DNA from: Salipiger abyssi
GTDB lineage: Bacteria; Pseudomonadota; Alphaproteobacteria; Rhodobacterales; Rhodobacteraceae
Assembly (NCBI RefSeq): GCF_001975705.1
Contig: NZ_CP015093.1
Location: forward strand, 3,790,501 to 3,854,500
Length of the DNA stretch: 64,000 nt
Direction: 5' to 3'
Below are positions 28,369 to 36,244 of the stretch, piece by piece (position 1 is the stretch's first letter; each line of letters starts with the position of its first letter). Both the position numbers and the translations under genes were made by a program. The notes beneath the pieces were generated by a model. It saw nothing but the letters and a program-made list of their open reading frames with translations. It did not search any database and had not been told where the DNA came from.

Positions 28369-29111
28369 GCCAGACCGCATTCCATAACGCGCTGCTCGAC
28401 GCCACGCGCCCGGTGCCGCAGAACCTCACCGACGGCATGGGCCGCCCCGCCGGGCGCCGATATGCGGTCTATCGCAACAATGTCGCGGTCTCGCTGAGCG
28501 AGGCGCTCGCCACCGGCTTTCCCGCAACCGCCGCGCTGCTGGGCGAGACGAATTTCGCTCGGCTATCCGCCCGCTTTCTGCGCCAGCACCCGCCCACCTC
28601 GCCGCTGCTCCTGCATTACGGCGCCGGCTTCCCAGCCTTTCTCGACGGAATCGACGGGCTGGGCCGCCTGCCCTTCCTCTCCGATATCGCCCGGCTCGAC
28701 CTCGTCCTGCGCCGCGCCTATCACGCCGCCGATGCGCAGCCCATCGCGCCCGAGGCGCTCGCCGCGCTCGATGCCGAAACCTTGCCTGCCGCCCGCCTGC
28801 ACCTCGTACCCGCCGTGCAGCTCCTCGCATCGCGCTGGCCCCTCGTGGAGATCCGCGCCTATGCGCTGGGTGAGCGCACCGCGCCGCCCGCAAGCGCCGC
28901 ACAGGATGTCATCGTCACCCGGCCCGGCTTCGACCCGCGGCCACACCCCCTGCCCGCACAAGGCTTTGCCTTCGCCACCGCCCTGCGTTCCGGCATGCGG
29001 CTCGGCGATGCGGTCACGCAATGCGGCCCCGGCTTCGACCCCGCCGCCACCCTCGCGCTGCTGCTGGCCAATGGCGCCATCGCCGCCATCGACACCGGAG
29101 GCGCAGAATGA
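28365..29111 (+). CDS. bufC: DUF2063 partner protein (BufC/HvfC family)
   Basis: 248 residues. The N-terminal DUF2063 helical domain (MSQTAFHNALLDATRPVP, then GRRYAVYRNNVAVSLSEALA at residues about 30-50) is followed by a C-terminal domain. In MNIO systems this protein acts as a recognition partner that presents the precursor peptide to the DUF692 oxidase. The gene overlaps both neighbours (ATGA junctions with bufB and with doxX), so all are translated together. 'Putative DNA-binding domain' in older family descriptions is not supported by the context. Confidence 0.9.
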   Translation: MSQTAFHNALLDATRPVPQNLTDGMGRPAGRRYAVYRNNVAVSLSEALATGFPATAALLGETNFARLSARFLRQHPPTSPLLLHYGAGFPAFLDGIDGLGRLPFLSDIARLDLVLRRAYHAADAQPIAPEALAALDAETLPAARLHLVPAVQLLASRWPLVEIRAYALGERTAPPASAAQDVIVTRPGFDPRPHPLPAQGFAFATALRSGMRLGDAVTQCGPGFDPAATLALLLANGAIAAIDTGGAE

Positions 29112-29668
29112 CCCCGCGTCTCACCCTCTATGACCGCGCGACCCAGAGGCTTGCGCTCTATGGCGACGGCGCGCTGCCACTGCTCGCCCGCTTCACCTTC
29201 GCCGCCACGCTGCTGGTCTATTTCTGGGCCTCGGCACGCACCAAGATCGGCGACGGGGTCTTGGGCCTGCTCCGCCCCTCCACCGGCGCCTATGCGCAGA
29301 TCTTTCCCAGACAGTTCGAGGCGGCGGGCTACGATGCCAGCCAGCTCGGCGCGCTGCACTGGCTGGTGACCGTCGCCGGCACCTGGGCCGAGATCCTGCT
29401 GCCGCTGCTCATCGCCGCCGGGCTCTTCACCCGGCTCGCGGCACTCGGCATGGCGGGCTTTGTCGCGGTGCAGAGCCTCACCGATCTCTACGGCCATGGC
29501 GGCATCGCCCATGCCGAAACCCTCGGCGCATGGTTCGACCGCATGCCCGATGCGCTGATCCTCGATCAGCGGCTGCTTTGGCTGCTCTGCCTCGCGGTGC
29601 TGGTGATGAAAGGCGGCGGCTGGCTCTCTGCCGACCGGCTGCTGCTCCGCCGCCGCGCGACCGCCTAG
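29108..29668 (+). CDS. DoxX-family membrane protein of the bufferin operon
   Basis: 186 residues with about four hydrophobic segments (about 25-45, 80-105, 108-128, 150-170) and the DoxX-type WAEILLPLLIAAGLFTRLAAL motif (residues about 92-112). It is inner-membrane and is the fourth gene of the operon, as in the Haemophilus hvf and Caulobacter operons. Its job there is unclear; a redox or metal-handling role linked to the peptide is inferred. The start overlaps the bufC stop. Its stop overlaps the 3' end of the opposite-strand ArsC-like gene by four bases. Confidence 0.88.
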   Translation: MTPRLTLYDRATQRLALYGDGALPLLARFTFAATLLVYFWASARTKIGDGVLGLLRPSTGAYAQIFPRQFEAAGYDASQLGALHWLVTVAGTWAEILLPLLIAAGLFTRLAALGMAGFVAVQSLTDLYGHGGIAHAETLGAWFDRMPDALILDQRLLWLLCLAVLVMKGGGWLSADRLLLRRRATA

Positions 29669-29985
29669 ACCTGCGCCGAAAGCGCCGCCTGCACCGTCTT
29701 GTCCCAACCCAGATAGAGCCGCCCGCCATCCTCGATGAGCGGGCGCTTCATCAGCGCCGGATACTGCTGCAAGAGCTCCAGCGGCGGCGTCGCGCGCTCC
29801 GCCTCGGAAAGCCCGCGCCAGGTGGTCGAGCGGGTGTTCACCAGCTTTTCACCGAAGGTTTCATAGGCCCGCGCCAGCAGATCCGGTGAAATCCCGTCTG
29901 CCCGCACATCCACAAGCTCCGCCTGCGGCAGTGCTTTCAGCGCCTTGCGGCAGGTATCGCAGTTCTTCAGCCCGTATAGTCGCAT
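29665..29985 (-). CDS. ArsC/Spx-family thioredoxin-fold protein
   Basis: 106 residues with the YLKNCDTCRKAL-type CxxC motif near the N-terminus (MRLYGLKNCDTCRKALKAL) and the family's C-terminal block QYPALMKRPLIEDGGRLYLGW. This is the YffB/Spx-like branch of ArsC-related proteins. The arsenate reductase activity of true ArsC cannot be assumed. The start at 29985 is chosen because GGAGAGGGCGAG directly precedes it; 10 more codons upstream are open but have no better site. It is convergent with the bufferin operon, and a thiol-redox role near a cysteine-modifying system is possible but speculative. Confidence 0.85.
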   Translation of the reverse strand: MRLYGLKNCDTCRKALKALPQAELVDVRADGISPDLLARAYETFGEKLVNTRSTTWRGLSEAERATPPLELLQQYPALMKRPLIEDGGRLYLGWDKTVQAALSAQV

Positions 29986-30209
29986 CTCGCCCTCTCCATC
30001 GGCTCCAAAGCTCAATTTAACGCCGATTGCTGCGACAGCGAAGTGTTTCGCTTGATTTTTACATCACCTGTGCAACCCTTTTTTCCGTGACCTTCGACGA
30101 TCAGCAACGGAAATCCCTTGTCGGGCTGACCTCCCCTGAAAGGCGAATGTGACGGGGCGCCCGGCCTTGCCGGGGTAAACATTAGGAAGACTGGAAGGAG
30201 CACGGGAAC

Positions 30210-30416
30210 ATGCCGAACGGCACCGTGAAATGGTTCAACACGACCAAAGGCTATGGCTTTATTGCGCCGGACGAAGGCGGCAAGGACGTATTTGTACATA
30301 TCTCGGCGGTCGAACGCTCGGGACTGACCGGCCTCGCCGACAATCAGAAGGTGAGCTACGAGCTCAAGGAAGGCCGCGACGGTCGCATGATGGCCTCCGA
30401 TCTCAAGACCCTCTGA
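30210..30416 (+). CDS. cspA: CspA-family cold-shock protein
   Basis: 68-residue single cold-shock domain. RNP-1 (KGYGFIAPD) and RNP-2 (VFVHISAV) are both present, so it binds single-stranded RNA/DNA as an RNA chaperone. It is preceded by GGAAGGAG and a roughly 150-base leader free of other genes. Long structured leaders are usual for csp genes and often carry temperature control. No partner genes adjoin it. Confidence 0.95.
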   Translation: MPNGTVKWFNTTKGYGFIAPDEGGKDVFVHISAVERSGLTGLADNQKVSYELKEGRDGRMMASDLKTL

Positions 30417-30529
30417 AACAACCCGAATTCCGTGCCCCGGCCCTTGTCCTGGGGCCGGGGACAGATGCTGCCCGCGCATCCTCTATCGACGGGTTTCCGC
30501 GCGCCGCCGGTGTCGCGACAGGTTCTTGT

Positions 30530-31435
30530 TCACTGCGATTGCAGCCGACGCGCCTCTTCGCCCGCGAGGCGGACGAGATCCCGCATATAGGGCTTTTCCA
30601 GATCCTCGCTGCGCGCCGCCGCATAGAGCCTGCGGGTCAGCCCGTGTTCGGTCAGCGGTCGCGTGACGTAATCGGAATTGTATTTCACCTCGCGCACCAC
30701 CCAGTCGGGCAGCACCGATACACCGCGATTCGACGCCACCAGCAGCAGAATCACCGCCGTCAGCTCGACCTGCCGGATGGCGGCGGGCTCGACCCGCGCC
30801 GGGGTCAGAAGCTGCGAGAATACATCGAGCCGCGAGCGCTCCACCGGATAGGTGATCAGCGTCTCGCCGCGAAAATCCTGCGCGTCGATCCAGGGCTTGG
30901 CCGCCAGCGGATGCACCGCCGCCGCCACGAAAACCGGGCTGTAATCGAAGAGCGGGGTAAAGGTGACGCCGGACAGCTCCTCCGGATCGGAGGAGATCAC
31001 AACGTCCACATCCTCTTTCTGAAGCGCCGGCAGCGCATCGAAGGCCAGCCCCGGGCGGATGTCCACATCCACATCCGGCCAGCTCTTGCGGAACGCCTCC
31101 AGCACCGGGAACAGCCATTCGAAACAGGCGTGGCATTCAATCGCGATATGCAGCCGCCCCGAGCGCCCGGCGCGCAGCCCGGCAAACTCCGCCTGCGCCG
31201 CCTCGACCTGCGGCAGCACCTGCTCGGCCAGCCGCAAAAGCCGCAGCCCCGCCGCCGAAAGCCGCATCGGTTTCGACCGGCGCACAAAGAGCTCGACCCC
31301 GGCCTGATCCTCCAGCCCCTTGATCTGATGGGACAAAGCCGATTGCGTGATATTGAGCTGATCCGCCGCGCGGGCCAGACCGCCCGCGTCGTGGATCGCC
31401 TTGATGGTGCGCAGATGGCGGAATTCGAGGTGCAT
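30530..31435 (-). CDS. metR: LysR-type regulator, probable MetR
   Basis: 301 residues. An N-terminal winged HTH (residues 1-60, with SALSHQIKGLEDQAGVELF) is followed by a LysR effector domain (about 90-290). It is divergent from metF with 130 bases between the starts. That arrangement, and similarity in length and layout, make MetR (a homocysteine-responsive activator of methionine genes) the best call. A palindrome TGAG-N5-CTCA in the intergenic region resembles the MetR half-site pattern TGAA-N5-TTCA. Not all LysR regulators beside metF are MetR, so the name is probable rather than certain. Confidence 0.82.
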   Translation of the reverse strand: MHLEFRHLRTIKAIHDAGGLARAADQLNITQSALSHQIKGLEDQAGVELFVRRSKPMRLSAAGLRLLRLAEQVLPQVEAAQAEFAGLRAGRSGRLHIAIECHACFEWLFPVLEAFRKSWPDVDVDIRPGLAFDALPALQKEDVDVVISSDPEELSGVTFTPLFDYSPVFVAAAVHPLAAKPWIDAQDFRGETLITYPVERSRLDVFSQLLTPARVEPAAIRQVELTAVILLLVASNRGVSVLPDWVVREVKYNSDYVTRPLTEHGLTRRLYAAARSEDLEKPYMRDLVRLAGEEARRLQSQ

Positions 31436-31469
31436 CCCTAAGTATCACTCATGTTGTTCTTGAGATTTA

Positions 31470-31482
31470 TGAGTTTGTCTCA
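31470..31482. promoter_or_regulatory. MetR-type operator candidate between metR and metF
   Basis: The 13-bp palindrome TGAGTTTGTCTCA (TGAG-N5-CTCA) lies midway between the divergent starts. It differs from the enterobacterial MetR consensus TGAA-N5-TTCA by one base in each half. A second CTCA...TGAG pair lies immediately upstream (31447-31464). Confidence 0.45.
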
Positions 31483-31565
31483 CAATGCGGTTTCTGCGAC
31501 AAGAGCCTGAACGAGAGGACGTCCCTGGCACCGCCAGGCGGTCTTGGAACATAAGGACGCTGGCC

Positions 31566-32432
31566 ATGAAACGCCCCGAAATTTCTTTCGAATTCTTCCC
31601 GCCCCGCAATATCGAGGCGACCTTCCGCCTGTGGGACACCGTGCAGGCGCTGGCACCGCTGGATCCACGCTTTGTCTCGGTGACCTATGGCGCCGGCGGC
31701 ACCACCCGCGAGCTGACCCGCGATGTGGTGGCGACCCTGCACAAGCATTCCGGCCTGAACGTCGCCGCGCATCTGACTTGCGTCGATGCCACCAAGGAAG
31801 AGACGCTGGCCATTGTCGAGCAGTTCCGCGCCTCCGGCGTGACCGATATCGTGGCGCTGCGCGGCGACCCGCCCAAGGGCGCCACCGGCTTCACCCCGCA
31901 TCCCGACGGCTTTGGCAGCTCGGTCGAGCTGATCGAGGCGCTGCGCGAGACCGGCGATTTCAATATCCGCGTCGGCGCCTATCCCGACGTGCATCCGGAT
32001 GCGGTCTCGGCCCAGGCGGATATCGAGTTTCTCAAGCGCAAGTTCGACGCTGGCGCCACCGAGGCGCTGACGCAGTTCTTCTTCGAGGCCGAGACCTTCT
32101 TCCGCTTCCGCGACGCCTGCGAGAAGGCGGGCATCGACAAGCCGATCGTGCCGGGCATCCTGCCGATCGAGAACTGGAAGGGCGCGCGCCGCTTTGCCGA
32201 GAATTGCGGCACCAAGATCCCCGCCTGGGTGATCGAGGCCTTCGACCGCGCCGAGCGCGACGGACGGCAGGATCTGCTGGCCACGGCGATCTGCACCGAG
32301 CTCTGCTCGGAACTGATCGAGGGCGGGGTGGACAAGCTGCATTTCTACACGCTGAACCGGCCCGAGCTGACCCGCGACGTGTGTTTCGCGCTCGGTGTGG
32401 CACCGGATGTGAAGCTCGAACACGTCGCGTGA
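31566..32432 (+). CDS. metF: 5,10-methylenetetrahydrofolate reductase
   Basis: 288 residues, the bacterial MetF length. It reduces methylene-THF to methyl-THF with FAD for methionine synthesis. Conserved blocks are SFEFFPPR at the start, VTYGAGG, HLTCVDATKEE, VALRGDPPKG (the folate/FAD region) and FYTLNRPEL near the end. ATG 31566 is preferred because it begins the conserved MKRPEISFEFFPP; in-frame codons further upstream would be absurdly arginine- and proline-rich. It is divergent from the metR-like gene and should be activated by it. Confidence 0.97.
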   Translation: MKRPEISFEFFPPRNIEATFRLWDTVQALAPLDPRFVSVTYGAGGTTRELTRDVVATLHKHSGLNVAAHLTCVDATKEETLAIVEQFRASGVTDIVALRGDPPKGATGFTPHPDGFGSSVELIEALRETGDFNIRVGAYPDVHPDAVSAQADIEFLKRKFDAGATEALTQFFFEAETFFRFRDACEKAGIDKPIVPGILPIENWKGARRFAENCGTKIPAWVIEAFDRAERDGRQDLLATAICTELCSELIEGGVDKLHFYTLNRPELTRDVCFALGVAPDVKLEHVA

Positions 32433-32477
32433 GCTGCGGTGGGCAGATTGCCCACCCTACAGCGCCACGCTGGGAGA

Positions 32478-32648
32478 GCCGCGCCATCGCCGGTCCGCGG
32501 GTTGGCGAGCCAACCTACGAGGCTCTTGATTTATCCCGGCCAAATCCGAAAGACCTCGACACGCGGCACTGACGTCACCAAATCGCCAGCCCGGGGGGCG
32601 GGCTGGCGATGGCGCGGCGGCCTGCGGCCTTGTCCCGCGCCAGGGCAT
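32478..32648. repeat. MITE-like intergenic repeat, copy 2
   Basis: About 170 bp, the same structure as 9239-9418. The left arm 32478-32509 begins GCCGCGCCATCGCCGGTCCG and is an imperfect reverse complement of the right arm 32582-32618. The centre keeps TTTATCCCGGCCAAATCCGA. The tail ends TTGTCCCGCGCCAGGGC. The rest of the 391-base gap (32433-32477 and 32649-32823) shows nothing I can assign. Confidence 0.75.
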
Positions 32649-32823
32649 CGCTCGACCGTGTAGGCTGAGCAATCTGCCCATCACCCCATCGCCCATTTTC
32701 GCGCCTCTCGCCACCCGATGCGCCAATGTGACCCCGCGCCACCCGCAAAGAATCTCGCGCCCGCGCTTCCCTCTGCCTGCGATACGGTTACTGTGAGCGA
32801 AAACGGCGAGGGAAGAGCAACGC

Positions 32824-33606
32824 GTGCGGCTCATCGTATTCACGGATCTGGACGGCACCCTGCTGGATCATTCCGATTACAGTCATGACGCGGCGCAGCC
32901 CGCGCTCGACGCGCTGCAAGAGCACAAGATCCCACTGATCCTCGCCAGCTCCAAGACCGCCGCCGAAATCCTGCCGCTTCATCAGGAGCTTGGCCTCGGC
33001 GACTGGCCCATCATCGCGGAGAACGGCGCCGCGCGCATCGCCCCAGGCGCGGCGGAAACCGACCGCGCGGCCTATGCCCGGCTCCGCGAGATCCTCGCAA
33101 CCCTGCCCGACGATCTGCGCGCGCCGTTTCGCGGCTTTGGCGATATGAGCGACGCCGAGGTCGCCGAAATCACCGGCCTGCCGCCCGCCGCCGCCGCGCT
33201 TGCCCGGCAGCGCAATTTCTCCGAGCCCGGGCTCTGGCAAGGCCCGCCCGAGCGGCTCGACGCCTTCCTCGCCGCGCTCAAGGCCCATGGCGTGACCGCC
33301 CGGCGCGGCGGGCGCTTCCTGACGCTCTCCTTCGGCGGCACCAAGGCGCAGCAGATGGCGGGCATCATGGCCGATCTCGGCGCCAATACCGCCATTGCGC
33401 TCGGCGACGCGCCCAATGACGTGGAAATGCTGGAACAGGCCGATCACGGTGTGATCATCCGCAACGATCACGGCAAGGGCATCCCCACCCTGCCCGGCGA
33501 AACCGCCGGGCGCATCACGCGCAGCGCGCAACCCGGCCCCGAGGGCTGGAACACCGCGATGCTCGCGCTTCTCGACAGGCTCGGAATGAACGGGAGAGCT
33601 AAATAA
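32824..33606 (+). CDS. gpgP: HAD-type glucosyl/mannosyl-3-phosphoglycerate phosphatase
   Basis: 260-residue HAD-IIB phosphatase. Motif I is DLDGTLLDH (nucleophile Asp8), motif II SSKTAAE, motif III Lys in the GGTKAQQ region, motif IV GDAPNDVEML. The SSKT-type motif II is characteristic of mannosyl-3-phosphoglycerate phosphatases. As the stop is directly followed by the start of a glucosyl-3-phosphoglycerate synthase gene, it should dephosphorylate glucosyl-3-phosphoglycerate to the compatible solute glucosylglycerate. The start is GTG preceded by GAGGGAAGAG. Use of the mannosyl form cannot be excluded from sequence. Confidence 0.88.
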   Translation: MRLIVFTDLDGTLLDHSDYSHDAAQPALDALQEHKIPLILASSKTAAEILPLHQELGLGDWPIIAENGAARIAPGAAETDRAAYARLREILATLPDDLRAPFRGFGDMSDAEVAEITGLPPAAAALARQRNFSEPGLWQGPPERLDAFLAALKAHGVTARRGGRFLTLSFGGTKAQQMAGIMADLGANTAIALGDAPNDVEMLEQADHGVIIRNDHGKGIPTLPGETAGRITRSAQPGPEGWNTAMLALLDRLGMNGRAK

Positions 33607-34827
33607 ATGGCCGATTTTCACCAGAACGGCAACATCGCCCAGTTCCACAACCTGCGCTCGCGCCCGCAGGAAGAGCTGATCTACGAGCTCGACACTTTCG
33701 CGCAGAGCCGCAAGATCTCGCTGATTCTGCCCTCGCTCTATTCCGAGCTCGAAGGCGACGCGCTGCCCAATATCCTCGCCGAGCTCTCCAGGGTCAGCTA
33801 TCTGCACCGCATCATCATCGGGCTCGACCGCGCCGACGAGGCGCAGTATCGCCACGCGCGCGAGTTCTTCTCGGTGCTGCCGCAGCTCACCACGGTGATC
33901 TGGAACGACAGCCCGCGCATGCTCGACATCATGGCCCGGCTCGACGCGCTGGGGCTGGCGCCGCAGGAGGCCGGCAAGGGCAAGAACGTCTGGGGCTGCA
34001 TGGGCTATCTGATCTCCTGCGCCGACAGCGCGGTGATGGCGATCCACGATTGCGACATCGTCACCTATACGCGCGAGATGCTCGACCGGCTGGTCTATCC
34101 GGTGGCCAACCCGACCTTTTCCTACCAGCTTTCCAAGGGGTTCTACCCTCGCGTCGGCCAGGGCAAGCTGAACGGGCGGGTGACGCGGCTGCTGGTCTCG
34201 CCGCTGCTGATCGCGCTCAAACGCACCATCGGCGACCGCGATTACATCGACTATCTGCGCGCCTTCCGCTACCCGCTCTCGGGCGAGATGGCGCTGCGCA
34301 CCGGGCTGTTGCCCGACCTGCGCATCCCCTCCGACTGGGGGCTGGAGATCGGCGTGCTGTCGGAGGCCTGGCGCAATCTCGGGCCGCGGCAGGTCTGCCA
34401 GGTCGAGATCGCCGACCAGTACGATCACAAGCATCAGGATCTCTCGGCCGAGGATGCCAATCAGGGCCTGTCGCGCATGTCGACCGATATCTGCAAGGCG
34501 ATCTACCGCAAGCTGGCCGCCGACGGCACGGTCTTTACCCCGCATGTGTTCCGTACGCTGAAGGCGACCTACTACCGCTCGGCGCTGGATCTGCTGGAAG
34601 CGTATCACGCCGATGCGAAGATGAACGGGCTGACCATCGACCGCCACGCCGAGGAGCGCAGCATCGAGATGTTCGGCGAGAATATCACGCGCGCCGGGCA
34701 GCTCTTTATCGAGAACCCGCAGGAGACGCCCTTTATCCCCACCTGGAACCGGGTGCATTCCGCCGACCCGACGCTGCTGGCGGATTTCCGGGCGGCGGTG
34801 GCGGCGGACGAGGCGGAATTCGGCTGA
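33607..34827 (+). CDS. gpgS: glucosyl-3-phosphoglycerate synthase (GT81)
   Basis: 406 residues. The GT81 signature region is clear: metal-binding HDCDIVTY with Asp148 and Asp150, then YPVANPTFSYQLSKGFYPRV, GRVTRLLVSPLL, FRYPLSGEMAL and RIPSDWGLEIG. It should transfer glucose from a nucleotide sugar to 3-phosphoglycerate. The adjacent phosphatase completes synthesis of glucosylglycerate, an osmolyte often used under salt stress with low nitrogen. The two genes abut (TAA then ATG), so they are translationally linked. Sugar specificity is inferred from family. Confidence 0.88.
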   Translation: MADFHQNGNIAQFHNLRSRPQEELIYELDTFAQSRKISLILPSLYSELEGDALPNILAELSRVSYLHRIIIGLDRADEAQYRHAREFFSVLPQLTTVIWNDSPRMLDIMARLDALGLAPQEAGKGKNVWGCMGYLISCADSAVMAIHDCDIVTYTREMLDRLVYPVANPTFSYQLSKGFYPRVGQGKLNGRVTRLLVSPLLIALKRTIGDRDYIDYLRAFRYPLSGEMALRTGLLPDLRIPSDWGLEIGVLSEAWRNLGPRQVCQVEIADQYDHKHQDLSAEDANQGLSRMSTDICKAIYRKLAADGTVFTPHVFRTLKATYYRSALDLLEAYHADAKMNGLTIDRHAEERSIEMFGENITRAGQLFIENPQETPFIPTWNRVHSADPTLLADFRAAVAADEAEFG

Positions 34828-34915
34828 CGCGGCGCGATGTTAGCGCCTTACATTTCACTGACGGACTGTGCTAGAGCGTCTTCAGACACGCCGTTTTGAT
34901 CCGGAAGGGCCCGAC

Positions 34916-35563
34916 ATGATCACTCCCGAGACCGCAAGCCAGAAAGCCGAAACCCTCTGCCGCCTGGCGCCGATCATCCCGGTTCTGGTGGTCGACGATG
35001 CCGCCCATGCGCGCCCGCTGGCCGAGGCGCTGGTGCGCGGCGGGCTGCCGGCGCTGGAGGTCACCCTGCGCACCCCGGCGGCGCTCGAGGTCATCGCCGA
35101 GATGGCGGCGGTCGAGGGCGGCATGGTCGGCGCCGGCACGCTGCTGAGCCCTGCCGATGTGGCGGCGGCGGTCGATGCGGGCGCGACATTCGGCGTCTCT
35201 CCGGGCGCCACCGACCGGCTGCTCGATGCCTGCGAAGAGGCCGGCCTGCCGCTGCTGCCCGGCGCCGCCACCGCCACCGAGGCGATGGCGCTGCTGGAGC
35301 GCGGCTATACGGTCCAGAAATTCTTCCCCGCCGAGGCCTCCGGCGGCGCTCCGGCGCTCAAGGCCATCGGCGCGCCGCTGCCGCAGATCCGCTTTTGCCC
35401 GACGGGCGGGGTCAGCATGAAGAACGCCGGCGATTACCTGAGCCTCGGCAACGTGCTCTGCTGCGGCGGCAGCTGGGTCGCGCCGAAGGACAAGGTGACA
35501 GCGGGTGACTGGGAGTCGATCACGGCGCTGGCGGCAGAGGCGGCGGCGCTGCCGCGCGGCTGA
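34916..35563 (+). CDS. eda: 2-dehydro-3-deoxy-phosphogluconate aldolase (KDPG aldolase)
   Basis: 215 residues. A class I aldolase of the Entner-Doudoroff pathway, splitting KDPG to pyruvate and glyceraldehyde 3-phosphate. Active-site blocks are EVTLRTPAALE (catalytic Glu), GAGTLL, KFFPAEASGG with the Schiff-base Lys, and CPTGGV. The ATG at 34916 begins the usual N-terminus; the upstream open stretch is not credible. The 6-phosphogluconate dehydratase gene edd is not adjacent. It lies 88 bases after gpgS and has its own leader. Confidence 0.95.
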   Translation: MITPETASQKAETLCRLAPIIPVLVVDDAAHARPLAEALVRGGLPALEVTLRTPAALEVIAEMAAVEGGMVGAGTLLSPADVAAAVDAGATFGVSPGATDRLLDACEEAGLPLLPGAATATEAMALLERGYTVQKFFPAEASGGAPALKAIGAPLPQIRFCPTGGVSMKNAGDYLSLGNVLCCGGSWVAPKDKVTAGDWESITALAAEAAALPRG

Positions 35564-35569
35564 GGAGCG

Positions 35570-35986
35570 CTATCCGTCACGCCCCGGTTCGTTCGGATCG
35601 TTGGAGAAAATCGCGATCTTGTTGCCTTGCGGGTCGCGAAGGTAGCCCACATAGAAATGCGCCCCGTAAGAGGCGCGAAATCCCGGCTGACCCTCGTCAG
35701 AACCACCTGCGGAAAGCCCGGCGGCGTGCAGGTCACGCACCTGCTTCTGGCTACGTGCCTCGAATGCGACCATGGAGCCATTGCCCGCGGACGCCGGACG
35801 CCCGTCAAAGGTTGGTTTGACATAGAACTCGGGTGGGATGAGAGACTGCCCGGGTTGTGCGGGCAGTGCGTAGCTCAATCCCTCGGGCCCCTCTTCAAGC
35901 CCGTAGCCAAGCGCGGGCAGAAGCGCGGAATAAAACCGTTTTGCGCGCATGATGTCATCTGCGCCGACCGTGACATAAGCAATCAT
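35570..35986 (-). CDS. VOC-family (glyoxalase/bleomycin resistance-like) protein
   Basis: 138 residues forming one VOC domain of two beta-alpha-beta-beta-beta modules. MIAYVTVGADDIMRAKRFYSALLPALGY at the start (residues 1-28) and YLRDPQGNKIAIFS near the end (about 114-127) are typical. A metal site may involve an early residue and a Glu/His pair but cannot be fixed by eye. Substrate unknown. It is convergent with eda, ending six bases from the eda stop. Confidence 0.85.
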   Translation of the reverse strand: MIAYVTVGADDIMRAKRFYSALLPALGYGLEEGPEGLSYALPAQPGQSLIPPEFYVKPTFDGRPASAGNGSMVAFEARSQKQVRDLHAAGLSAGGSDEGQPGFRASYGAHFYVGYLRDPQGNKIAIFSNDPNEPGRDG

Positions 35987-36175
35987 GCGTCCTGTTTCTT
36001 TTCAGACGGTTTCTCAGTCATCCGAGACTGGTGCATCTTCGTAAGGGAACAATCAGCGTAAAACAAACGCCTCCTTCACGATCCCCCCAGATAAACAGCG
36101 GTGCAATTTCAGTTTGCCCGTACTGTCGGCAGGCCCACGCCGCCGCCTTGCGACCCATTGCTGTCCGAACCCCGC

Positions 36176-36200
36176 CTGACGGGCCCTTTCGGCCCGTCAG
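36176..36200 (-). terminator. hairpin downstream of the DUF6456 gene
   Basis: Perfect 10-bp stem CTGACGGGCC/GGCCCGTCAG (36176-36185, 36191-36200) with a 5-nt loop, 45 bases past the stop of the minus-strand gene. There is no U run, so termination is likely only in part. Confidence 0.45.
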
Positions 36201-36244
36201 CGATCATACGCGGGCCCTTTCCGGCGGATCTCCGGACGCCGCCC

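Noticed and set aside
29665..29985. An arsenic resistance module
   Set aside because: Only one ArsC/Spx-like gene, without arsB, arsR or acr3 nearby; the protein belongs to the YffB-like branch.
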